This document shows, in pieces, positions 6,925 to 17,500 of a stretch of DNA of 28,031 nucleotides. The stretch is from Paraphysomonas bandaiensis (Eukaryota; Chrysophyceae). Position numbers and translations under genes: made by a program. Each line of letters starts with the position of its first letter. Position 1 is the first letter of the stretch. The DNA lies in the NCBI GenBank assembly GCA_965644295.1, contig CBFFRP010000564.1, positions 1-28,031 on the forward strand, read 5' to 3'. Under the pieces are notes generated by a model. The model saw only the letters and a program-made list of their open reading frames with translations. It was not told where the DNA came from and did no database searches.

Positions 6925-9807
6925 GTTAATATCAACAAGCACATGCAAGTGGGTAATTATACAATTCCCAATGTCAAGCATGAATTGGACAAGATCATCA
7001 ATTTCCCATTGTATATGGACATCGACTTGACCAACGCTTTCCATCAGATACCTCTAGCGGAAGAAACATCAGAGAGGCTTTCTATCCAGACGCCATGGGG
7101 CCAATATGCGCCAAAGTTCATGCCAGAAGGTATTGCGCCGGCTACTGGAATTCTGCAAGAGGTAGTCAGGGAAATATTTGAAGATTTTTCTGACTGGGCC
7201 ATTGTAATATTTGACAACATGTTGATATTGGCCAACGACCCTCAAGATGCGTATCAGAAATTTGAGAAAGTGATTGACAGATGCATCGAGAGGAATCTCA
7301 AACTGAAAATGCCAAAGAGTTGGCTTGGATTTAGAAAAGTAGACTTCTTCGGATACGTATGCAGACACAAATCCTATGAAGTCAATCCTGAGAAGAAGGA
7401 AGCCCTAGGCAAAATCCCAATGCCTACCAACACCAAACAAGCGAGGTCTCTGCTTGGCAAGGGCGTGTTCTTTTCCAGTTTTACCCCTAGATATTCAGAC
7501 TTGGTTGCTCATCTCACGGATTTGACCAAATCGAAATTCAATTGGGACAAGACTACGTGGCGGCACGATTATGAGGCTGAATATCGTCGCTTCATAAAAG
7601 GCCTGCAAGATTCCTGCGAATTGTTCTACCCAGACTACAATTTGGAGTGGACACTGCGTACTGACGCTAGTGAGCTAGGAATCGGCTCGGTGCTTCTGCA
7701 GAAAAAGATTCTCGCAGATGGAACAGAGCAGTTGCAACCCATTGCCTTCCTGTCAAAGAAGTTTTCAGCTCAGGCTCAGAAATGGGCTACGATAGAGCAA
7801 GAAGCTTATGGTATTTACTACAGTGTCAAGCACTTAGCGTACTATTTGATTGGGAAGCAGTTCACTATAGAGACTGACCACAATAATCTCTTGTGGATGG
7901 AGACGTCTGAAGTACCTAAGATCACAAGATGGAGAATTTTCTTGCAATCTTTCAACTTCAGCATTAAACACATATCGGGTGCCAAGAATTGGTTAGCCGA
8001 TTGGTTATCTCGGGAGCATCAAGTTGCGGCGTTGTCCGGTATATTCTTAGATGAAGACTATGCCGATGCCTACTTCCTTGGAGAGGACTGCACTGAGGAT
8101 GAATTTTTTAACTTCTTGGGCAATTTTATGAACCCAGAAGACAGGGAAGTATCTCCTCATGCGCAAAGTTCAGTCACTCCCGAGGATGCCTTGCAACAAG
8201 TACATAATGCCCGAGTTGGACATCTCGGTGGGCGAGCCACTTGGATTCGACTTAATAAGCAATTCCCCGGCCATGGAATTCCTTACAAAGTAGTCGAAGA
8301 CTTCATTGCGAAGTGTCCAAACTGTGTTAAGACTAGATTGGCGATGAAAGAAGCGCTGATCCCTATAGTCCGAAACCTTAAGCCTCCGAGCGCTCGGAGT
8401 GCTATTGGTATTGATGCGGTAGAAATCACACCCCATGGTGCTGATGGATACACGCACATTAATGTCGTAGTCAACCTGTTCACCAAGTTAGTTTATCTTG
8501 AGCCAGTCAAAGGAGTGACTGCCCTCAACTTGGCAAACACGGTATGGAAGTATTGGAGTTACTACGGACACACTGATCTTATCATCTCAGATCAGGGTCC
8601 TGACCTAACTTCCGATCTTTTCAAACAACTGACTGAATATATGGGCGTCCGACACACCTTCAGCATAGCCAACAGGCATGCTAATGGTTGTGAACGCATC
8701 ATCGGTGAGGTGGTCCGACATTTGCGTGCCCTAGTATATGAAAACAGCAAGCGTGTAGAACGAAAGGATGTTTTTGAGGATCCCAGCTGGATACCCAGCG
8801 CTCAATACATTCTGAATTCAGAAGTCTCATCCGAGACGGGGTACTCACCCTTTGAGCTCACTTTTGGCTCTAATGATCTGGAATATTTAACTATGAATAT
8901 ACAGACTTTGCCTGAGCGTGCACACGCCAGACTGACTGCTCTTAATGAACAGCTAGAAGGCCTACGGGCGGCTTCCAAAACTTACCAGCAGCAGTTAGCG
9001 AGTGAACGTGCTGGGGAGGGAGTTCACCCGGACAAGCAGAACCGATATCAACCGGGCGACTTCATTTTATTTGACAAAGGCGCCAAGGTTCATCCCAAGA
9101 TGTCACATCGATACATGGGACCTTTTGTTGTTAAGACCCAGTACAAAAATGACATTGATTGTCAGCACCTTGCTACAGGGCAAGTGGTACGTGTTTCAGT
9201 GACAGACGTCAAACTGTTTCCAGGTGATAGAGAAACTGCGTACAGCATGGCTCTACGAGACCAGGATCAGCATGTCATTGACAAGATTCTCTACTATCGG
9301 GGTGACAGAGAGTCACGCTCCACTTTGATTTTTACTGTGAGATTTCAGGATGGTGATGTCAGAGAAGTGCCTTATAGCAAGGACCTTTTTGACTCAGTGC
9401 CTTACGCGGACTTTTGTTCCAGCAAACGGTACCTCTACCACCTGATTTATCCAGCGGAGGGTGCCAAGAAATATATCTCGGACATCCGACGCCAGTCTAT
9501 CACTCAGTTCAAACCCGGTGACCATGCATATGTTGACCTACGCATTTATGGCGACGTATGGTACGACGGACTGCAGTTACCAGACTCCCACTTACTGACC
9601 TATGTAGCTCCGATCCAGTTCACACACTGGTATCATCGAAGCTCTAGGAGAGTATTATCCGTCAAGGATCTTCTCACTCTCCGCACTTACCGTTATGACA
9701 ACTACCTCGTGCATTGTTTCGTTCACCCAGAACTAGACACTAGCACTATGGTACTAGTCGACAAGGACTTGGCTACACGCTACCCTCAAGTCCTTGAGTC
9801 CGTTTAG
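6925..9807 (+). pseudogene. pol: Truncated pol of element B (RT fragment-RNaseH-INT-tail)
   Basis: The frame is open for about 960 codons to TAG. Homology to A pol begins at INKHMQVGNYT, immediately after the lost FCGDYVQ block, so gag, PR and the RT fingers are missing. The remaining RT keeps MDIDLTNAFHQIPL and the same FDN active-site variant (7210-7218). RNase H, the HHCC finger, the integrase catalytic residues and the long C-terminal tail are all present and intact. The few codons before 6925 that keep the frame open belong to other sequence. The protein cannot work alone for lack of the RT N-terminus, but absence of stops suggests recent damage. Confidence 0.85.
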
Positions 9808-9959
9808 AGCACGGGACCAATCAACTTACACGCGATCTTCCAACTCCAACGCTCCTCTGCTGCACCTTCGTTTTGATGGCTAATTTTTAGTTCCGTTGAA
9901 ATTTGTGGGCCGCAGAGTGACGCCCGTCTTCATCATTTCGCATAATACTTATATCAAAC

Positions 9960-9982
9960 AAAAAAAAAAAAGGGAGGCGGGG
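9960..9982 (+). other. Polypurine tract of element B
   Basis: A run of A residues followed by GGGAGGCGGGG (one C interrupts), then CAA and TGTGACCACGTGG. Position and flank match the element A tract. Confidence 0.6.
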
Positions 9983-10124
9983 CAATGTGACCACGTGGCA
10001 TTTCACATGCCTCAGTCACGTGTCTATAGTAAGTGCAAAACTACTAACTACGGGATGAAGACAGAGACGATAGAAGTATCAGAAACATATCATTATTACG
10101 CTACAGATTACTGAAGAACTAGCA

Positions 10125-10648
10125 CTAGGACGGGAGGTACAATTTCCCATAATCTGCCAACAGCTCTTCGCCGGCCGCAACTGCCCGAGTGGTCTGCACC
10201 CAGACCACGTCCAAACCGGACTCATCTACTACAAATTCGCAGTTGAAGCGCCAGCCAGCAGCATGGTCAGAAGGATACACCGTGTTTATATACCTACCAT
10301 GATTATGAGGCACCCGGGCCAAATAAGCTTGGGACCCCAGCGGCCAAAGGTAACCTATGTCCCGAGTGTCCCACACCTCTGGTAGAAGTCCAACACGCAC
10401 TGGCAGACTTCACCTCTTGCATCATACGATGACGAGTGCAAGTAAGGAACAACTTTGCACAGTTGCCTATGTGCATCAAGTTGTCCCTCGGGGCATCGAA
10501 CGGAGCGTTCCCACATACGCCTAGCAGCAGCCCTTTCACGGTAGGCACACCGATACCGATTGGACCTACGTAATAGAGAGCCCCGTCCCCTACGATTGCG
10601 AGGTTTAGGCTTAGTGGAGCCCGCTGCTGGATCTGTAGTGGCAGACAT
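10125..10648 (-). pseudogene. Broken SET-domain ORF antisense in the LTR of element B
   Basis: The N-terminal part reads from ATG (10646-10648) through VLDFYQRCGT and is then lost. The C-terminal part resumes in another frame at DIGYLWPLG and runs through NHGRYIN and AGEELLADYG to TAG. Compared with the A copy, about 70 codons covering the first half of the SET domain are missing. The join lies between two GGGACA repeats (about 10363-10376), which points to a repeat-mediated deletion that also shifted the frame. Outside the deletion the copy aligns to A without further gaps of note. Shared strings include VVPYLHS, CEF, DESGLDVVWV and AGEELLADYG. It is not functional as a SET enzyme. Confidence 0.8.
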
Positions 10649-10941
10649 TGTTTATGCAGCAATGGATATGATGTATGTATCTGATGTGGACATTGGTTCT
10701 TAGTCTGAGATAGTAGATGTAGAAAAAGCATCATACGGTATGCTGCACACTCACATACATGTTGGTCCATTGTAATACAGTAGCAGTACTCTGAATACGC
10801 AGTATTCAACGGCTAATTTACAAACTGGCGAGTGTGGTGTGTGGTGTCATCGCGAGTGTGGTGTGTTGTGCTTGTTCTATGTTGCATTGCTTTACAGCTC
10901 AGTGTTTTGTTAAGTGTTGTTCTGTTTGTACACTAGTGTTC

Positions 10942-10990
10942 TGACTTCACTGGAGGTGGGGTTTGCGCGGTGATTCTTGGAGGGAGTCAC
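10942..10990 (+). promoter_or_regulatory. Conserved noncoding block in LTR B
   Basis: Counterpart of 6699-6751 in element A, starting TGACTTCACTGGAGGTGG. It is the most conserved stretch outside the LTR ends and the SET coding parts. Confidence 0.45.
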
Positions 10991-11074
10991 TAGTACAAGC
11001 TTGCAACGCTTGACATACTGTTTAGAGTAATAATCATCCTGTTCTCCTGCAATCAGACGTACATATAGCTCTGG

Positions 11075-12172
11075 TTAACTCATTGTGTTTGTTTCTGCTG
11101 CACAGCCTTGGTTATCAAACCTGGCTGTGTCATACAGCACCCTTCCACTTATTCTCTCCATCTGCTTCTTCACCCTCCTCACTTCACCCAGTCCCATCAA
11201 GTGCTCTAAGTCCGCTCTCCTCATGAGCTCTCTCGTCCTCATGCTCCACGGCTCCCACATCGTAGTTTGATATTTCACAGCCTTTCCCTGTACTCCTTCC
11301 ACAGCTCTTCTATGCTCTGTTTCCACAATCTTCCTCTGCTCTGCTTCCACCGTCTTCTTCTGTTCTGCTTCCACCATCTTCTTCTCCTTATAATAACATT
11401 TCGGGCAGCTCCTCATGTAGAATGGCACTGCACCTCTCTTCATCACCACACCGCAATCTCTACATCGCTTGTTCTCCGGCAGCGTCCTCACCCACTGGTG
11501 CTTGCCCTTCATTATAGCCCACATTTCATCTCGGTCAACCTCCTCCTTCGTCGCCTTTTCCTGCTGCTCCATCAACCAATCCGGTACCAATGTTTCCTCT
11601 GCAATCTCTCTTTCATCTTCCATAACAGTCTCTTTACTGCTTATGAACTTCAGCAGGTCTTCTTCCCCTTTATCCATGCATCTTTTCTCCTTCACCTCAC
11701 TCATCCTCATCTTTACTTCTTTCATCCGGTGCCTAGAGTACTCTAACAGTCCTCTGTCGCCCTCTTTATCGTGTTCGATTTTCCTTATTACTGCGCTCCT
11801 TCCTGAGTTTTCATCATCTTCGCCACTACTATCTCCCCCCATCTCCAGGTCCTTACTCATCAGCCTGGGTCCACGCCTCTCTTTTCCCTGTTCCTTTGTC
11901 TCCTCATGACCCCATCGGTCCTCCTGCACTTGGATTCGAGGCTCCTCCTTGGACTCTGGCTCCTTTTCTTCCCCATAGTAAAGATTGACATCCCTCTCAT
12001 CAGATGGTATCTCAATCTGGGACCGTGCCAACAATAGTGTGCTGGGTGGATCATGGCTGAGTTGGCCATCCTCAACCACGTTACCCAGCCCACGTTGTCC
12101 ACCAAGTGTGGCAACATCGGGTGATTGAGTATCATCCCTGTGGGTTTCAGTGAACATGTCATCTTTATCCAT
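11075..12172 (-). CDS. Unrecognised charged protein with zinc-ribbon-like motif; C-terminus replaced by LTR sequence
   Basis: 365 codons from ATG to TAA. I do not recognise the family. The first 200 residues are highly charged and low in complexity. A Cys-X2-Cys...Cys-X2-Cys pair (C237, C240, C256, C259) resembles a zinc ribbon. It is followed by four imperfect 8-residue repeats of the type VEAEQRKI (about 267-299), likely helical. The last 19-20 residues are read from the end of the element B LTR (below 11136), so the original C-terminus was displaced when B arrived, or the ORF ended by chance in the LTR. It could be a host gene, an exon of one, or part of another mobile element. No introns were identified. 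Confidence 0.5.
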   Translation of the reverse strand: MDKDDMFTETHRDDTQSPDVATLGGQRGLGNVVEDGQLSHDPPSTLLLARSQIEIPSDERDVNLYYGEEKEPESKEEPRIQVQEDRWGHEETKEQGKERRGPRLMSKDLEMGGDSSGEDDENSGRSAVIRKIEHDKEGDRGLLEYSRHRMKEVKMRMSEVKEKRCMDKGEEDLLKFISSKETVMEDEREIAEETLVPDWLMEQQEKATKEEVDRDEMWAIMKGKHQWVRTLPENKRCRDCGVVMKRGAVPFYMRSCPKCYYKEKKMVEAEQKKTVEAEQRKIVETEHRRAVEGVQGKAVKYQTTMWEPWSMRTRELMRRADLEHLMGLGEVRRVKKQMERISGRVLYDTARFDNQGCAAETNTMS

Positions 12173-13860
12173 GTGTGCAACAGACGGCAGGTAGATAGAC
12201 AGCGCTTAACTTCACCAACACTTATATTGAATGTCTGATTATTTAGCAATAGGCGTTGAAAGCCTGCACCAATTAGTGGCTAGAAGAATGCTAGTCATAC
12301 TAGTTAGACTACTACCCGTAACTAATCAATACAAACTCTTTTATCCTACTATTTAACGCTACAGAAGCTGCTTGTGCGTCGCCGCAAGCACCAAGGTGCA
12401 ACCACTTCCGTTCTTAGTGTGTGTTATGAGGCTCGCCATGATCGTGTGTCCTGGGACTCACCGGCGCGTGTGATCTGGAGGTCTCCTCTTGGGATGAGAC
12501 TCCACTCGCTATATGATAGATAGCCTTATGTACCTCACGGGGACTGACTTATTAGCCTTATGGCAGTTAGGGGAAACAGTAATATGCCCTTCTGAGATTG
12601 GCGATCTGGTGGCCTTCCTTTAGGCATTGTTCCAAGTGGCTCGGAGGTATGTGGATGAAGGTCTTGCAAAAGGTTATGGCCTACTGTGAAGAAGCGTCGA
12701 AATCGGCTCTTTTGCTGTCTTAGCCAGCGGTAGAGAACACATGCAAGAGGGTGTATAGCTGTACAGGGGTGGGATGTGAGGGTCATCCGGTGTGTCCAGC
12801 AACAGGGAGTCGAGAGGGAGTGTGATGGTGCAAGAGAGGCAACATCTGATTGAGGAGAGTGAGACTGCGCAACAGAACAAGAGTCACTGAGGTCGAGTAC
12901 TCTGATAGACCTATGCACGAGATGATCGTCATGATGATGATGGTCTGGAGGAGACACTCGGACGTCCTCAGCTGCCCTTGTTAGTGTCTGTGTTAGTGCA
13001 GGGGGGTACAGGCTGAGGCATAGAGTATGTGTGGAAGGAAGATGACGGCAAGGTATCAGAGACGAAGGGAGGGGAGATGGTTTGTCTGGGGGTTTTCTAG
13101 GAGGAGGTAGAGTGTACTGTGTGTGTGTATGACACTGCAGTGGTGTTATGAGTGTGTTGGACAGAGAGAGAGAGCTGGAGATGTGTCCAACAGTACAGGT
13201 AGACAGGTACATGGACATGGTGATGTGTCCAACAGCAGTAGAGGTATACACGGAATGGTATACATCCTGTAGGACACAGTAGTACAGTAGTCGAGTATAC
13301 CGTATGCGGAATACAGTGTCTATCCAATGAGATGGATGGGCTGTGGGGGTGATAGGTGAACAGGGTGAGGGGGTAGCCTGCTGGGTGGATGGACCACAGA
13401 CAAACCATGTTGGGTTGGGCTGGGTTGTCGTCAGGAGACGGCCCTGTTGTGCAGTGGAGAGGTGTCGAGAGGAGACAGGGGTTGCAGAGAAGGTACATGG
13501 GGGCCGTTTGCGTGGATCTGCTCGCACGAGCCATGCTGTAAGTGGTTGTATCCGTAGAGAACCGTGTAGGAGACGAAGGTGTCTCCTTAGGTGATAGCAT
13601 ATGCATGCGGTCAGCGCTGCATTGGTGCAGGCACGTTGTTTAACTGAAGTAGTTGAGTAGGGTGAAGGTTGCAAGGCCAGGCAGGGGGGCTTGGAGCGTG
13701 TACAACATGGTGTGACAGGTAATTTGTCGGAAGCGTGGTGGTCAACAAAATGCAGCAGTAAGGGAGTGTAAAAGGCCCTGGGCACACTGATGTGACTCAG
13801 CCACGTTCTCAATAGAGACATTGGGCTTGGAGCTGGTTAATAGGGTGAAACTTTATGTTG
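12173..13860. other. Region with long but doubtful open frames; no supported gene
   Basis: A 428-codon minus-strand frame (12535-13821) is open, but its product is rich in Ser, Thr, Pro, His and Cys with no domain, and a second minus frame is also open for 169 codons across the same bases. The plus strand is strongly G/T-rich and C-poor here, which removes stops from the complement and explains such frames. Minor repeats occur, such as two copies of GATGTGTCCAACAG (about 13177 and 13222). I see no intron-exon structure. Confidence 0.5.
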
Positions 13861-14526
13861 GACTGTATTTGCCATCGTAGGGCAGAGAATTTTTCACCAA
13901 CACTTAACTGTGCTTATTATACCCTTTTACCTTATAATTATGTCCTATCTAAAAACCCGTATAACTTAACCTGTTTTTCAATAGCTGTTCTAGAGATGGG
14001 TTTCTAGCCATAAATAGCTAGTTTCTACTTCCAGAAATATCCCGCCCCTACAGCAACCTTTTACTGTCCTACTATCTACTCCATATTGCCTCATACAATG
14101 CCTACACACTATACAACCCTGTATCTGGCCTTAATACTCGTATCCCTTGACCTTTTCTTAATCATCTTCTACCTCTTATTGCCTATACTACTTCATCTTG
14201 GCCCTTATATCACAACAACCTTATAATCCACCATTTCCACTACACCCAAAATTGCCACACTGTATGTCGTTATGCAGTGGTAGCTTATGTTAGAGGTAAT
14301 TATCAATATAATTAGAGGTAAATACCTAAAGAGTATTCTTATGCATTTTCTGGTAATGAGTAGTTGTGCAGTAGTACTCTAGAAATCTTTCATAAGATGT
14401 ATAGCTATATTTAGCCAACGATAGGTACATCTAAAATCAACAATCCTACCATTGTTTATATACATGGGAGTGATGTGCGCTAATATACTTACTATGGATA
14501 GATTGGGAAATACAAAGTGTACATTG
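13861..14526. other. Intergenic, 3' flank of the 16-exon gene
   Basis: AT-rich sequence with no ORF, RNA gene or repeat that I can support. It follows the stop of the minus-strand gene that ends at 14527 and must hold its 3' UTR. Confidence 0.6.
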
Positions 14527-17500
14527 CTACAATATAACACAGCCACCTTTTTTACCGGAGCCAGAAGCCGGAGCGCCTGGATCGCCCGTGCCATTATCCA
14601 CTGCTAAATTAGAAGCACTATCATTGTCAAACTTTTCCATTCTATCCACTGTGCGATCATACTCTAACGATGTCCGTCTCTTCTTCTCTTCGTCGGTTTC
14701 TTTTCGACTATCTACACTCGCTTCCTGACCGTCTGAAGGATTCGAGTCAGGCTTCTTGTCATCAGGAGCACGTTGAGTTGCTGGCGCCTTCGCGTCATCC
14801 GTTTTCTTATTATTATCATCGATAGTAGCATCTGCATTGGTTTTCTCGTCTGTGCAACTATCACCGCCAGTCAAACTTTCAGCTTTGGCATCTGTTGATT
14901 TCTGTTTCGTTGATTTACTTGATTCTCTTAGCAAAGCCTCCTCCACAACCTTCGGCATTTTTTTATCCTTTTCTCTCTGGGCTTTTAGTGCAGCAATTCG
15001 TTTCATTTCCTCCTTCATTTTCTCTTCTAAAAACTTCTTCTTCTCTTCCTTTAACCGTTTCTTGCGCTCGTCTTTCTTGGAATCATATATTTTCTTAGCA
15101 TTTTCTTGATCTTTTCGAAGCTTTTCGTCTTCAAGAGCCTTTCTAAGCTCATCAATACGCTTCTGACGTGCAGCTTCAAATTCTTGCTGCCTCTCAGCCT
15201 CCCTTTGTCGACGAAGCTCATTCTCATGTTCTATCTTTGCTTTTTGCGCCTCTACGATTGCTTGCTCCTTGGCAGCCTCTTGCTTCTTCAGTCTCTGCAT
15301 CTCAGCTACAGCTGCAGCATGTGTTTCTTCTTTCATCTTTTCTTCCTGACGTATATGTGGCACCAATTCGTGACATAGGAAATGTAAAGTAAATCTAGTA
15401 CCTTGATTTCGGCATCCTTCAGATCTTTTTCCTTCTGCACACATGCACACAACACGTATCTCGTGAAACACGAAAGACATAAAACAGTATTTACCTTTAT
15501 TCTAGCTTCTTCTAGCGCTCGTTCTTCCTAGAGTATATATATAATACGGCGCTATAAATATCGTTTGTACTCATACCTCTTCAGCCCGTCGAAGTTCTTC
15601 GCTCCTCTTTTTAACAGCCCGCTGCTGAACACTTGATAACATGCCGCGTATCCGTTTTTTACACACAGTGTTGAGACGAGATGCGGCAAATTGTACCTGA
15701 CATATACATGAGAAGTGATCACGTGATCGCATATTCCGTTATCTCACCTCAGCCCCCAGTGCAGGTGATATACAATCTGACGTTAAACTTTCAATAATAG
15801 AGCTATCCAAACAAGTCATAGGGTGGAAGCCGAACCCCGCAACCTGTATAATCGGCTGTCAGAAAAATATATATATGGGTCAGTCAGGCAAACCATAGCG
15901 TGAAGGGAATCTATACATAAAACAGCTACTGCATTGCAGAAATCCTTTTGCATAATACAGTTCGAATCATTATCATCAGAGCGGATAGCCGACAAAGCTT
16001 CCGTCATTTCTTCCGTATTTTCAGTGGATTCACTACAAATAGCTAAACAACACCTGCATATATATAAAACCAAATTGAATTGAAGCAAATCCTACCTCAC
16101 TATCTTATACAGAACTGCTGCCATCATGTTAACGCCGATGTGAACCCTTTCTATTCCAAACACAGTTAGATAGTAACACAGCCCTTTCGGCAATACACAC
16201 CTGACAGTGCGCACACAGCTGAGAGAATACTCTGAACAGACGACGCGTGAAATCGACTCGACACGTCCTGGAGCAACAATGAACTATAAAAAAATACAGA
16301 GTACAACTTACACAGGATATATTTCTATTGCTTTCTATAATTCGAAGCCTTCCAATAATCATGGCAGGAATTGTGACAATCAAAGAGTACAGCACTGCAG
16401 TATACTCCGCATTATTATATTCGTTCTGTGTCTCCTCGGAAACTTAAATATACCTCAGTTATTTTAAGATAACTTGGTAACTCAATACACTTACCTGTAT
16501 GAATCCTCATCACCAGTGCAACGGATTCTTCCCATAACTTAAAAAGAATCATTATCACGAACATAAAGTAATTAATTTACCTTTGCATCAACAGACAGTA
16601 ACATTTCACATGCTAAAACAGAATTAAGAATCATGTCATCTGCAGCGGAGCCGTTTCTCTCTTTATATTTACACGAATTCTCAACCTACAGCTGATGAAT
16701 ACAAAGCACATCTCAAGAACACTTCTTACACACCTCTGGTAATACTTTGATGACACCAAGCTTGCGGCGATTGACTGCGGATCGACTTGGAAGCTTCAAA
16801 CGGCGAGGCTTAAGATTATCTGCTTTAGAAGATACTTCTACTGGACATGGACTCTCAGGTCTTGTATCATGTGGAGAAGATAAAATTTCTTTGCTATTTA
16901 CACGGCTAACAGTCTCTGTGTTAGGTGCTTCTTCTTCCGGCACTACAGGGGGGCAAGGTTTGCAGGTGTTGCCATTTGCATCAAAACCATCTTTTTGAAT
17001 AAATTCTGTAATAGCTTCCTCAACTAAGCTGTCGATATCAATGCTGTCTAAACTGTCATCGGGCTTCATGCTCTTTTCTTCCGCTGATTCGGGACTTCCC
17101 ACAGCTGTGTGAGGATTCGGTGGCAAACCGGAAACAATTTCGTCATCAGAGCACGAATCGTCAAATTTACGAATTCCAAACAGCAACCGAAAATCACTCA
17201 TAAAAGATAATTTACTTGTCAGTTGGTTTAAGAACAAATAGTGGTCCAAGTGAAGCGCTGACATCGAATCAATAGAACCATCTGTGAAAATAATGTGTCA
17301 GATTTGGGGTGACAGAAGTAAATGTATTACCACGATCAGAGGCAAAACTATCACTATTCCCTTCGACATCTGAATTTTTTACGAAGCAACTGTACAGGTG
17401 AAAAAAAGAATCCCATCCTTTTTCAAGGTGTGACGCTGATCCAGGTAGCGATTGCTGCTTCGGTGTTGGGTACGACAAACAGTGACGGACCCAAACAATC

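Larger units (their letters stand above)
6925..11136 (+). mobile_element. Element B: related Ty3/Gypsy retrotransposon, 5' part missing
   Basis: It comprises pol from mid-RT to the stop, a polypurine tract and a 3' LTR with an antisense SET remnant, in the same order and orientation as A. gag, protease and the RT N-terminus are absent. Homology to A starts abruptly at about 6925-6931, just after the A LTR, which fits A having inserted into B. The pol proteins are similar but clearly distinct, and the LTRs differ much more, so B is a separate subfamily and not a duplicate of A. The 3' boundary at 11136 ends in CATACA. Confidence 0.75.
9986..11136 (+). repeat. 3' LTR of element B (inferred), 1151 bp
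   Basis: It begins TGTGACCACGTGGCAT after the purine tract and ends GTCATACA, giving a TG...CA unit with short imperfect inverted ends. It carries the SET remnant on the minus strand. The LTR is about 250-280 bp shorter than that of A, much of which is accounted for by the deletion inside the SET ORF. The 100 bases before the SET remnant and about 290 after it hold no gene. Confidence 0.6.

Noticed and set aside
11267-11909. Plus-strand ORFs opposite the charged zinc-ribbon ORF
   Set aside because: Shadow frames of the Lys/Glu-rich minus-strand gene, giving Leu/Phe/Ser/His-rich nonsense.
12535-13821. 428-codon minus-strand ORF as a gene
   Set aside because: Low-complexity Ser/Thr/Pro/His/Cys-rich product, a second minus frame open across the same bases, and strand-skewed composition that depletes stops. 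No domain or splice structure.
14837-15392. Plus-strand Ser/Phe/Leu-rich ORFs opposite the coiled-coil exon
   Set aside because: Reverse complements of Lys/Glu codons; the minus-strand gene explains the sequence.
16207-16467. 86-codon plus-strand ORF
   Set aside because: Covers several minus-strand exons and introns with correct splice sites; shadow frame.
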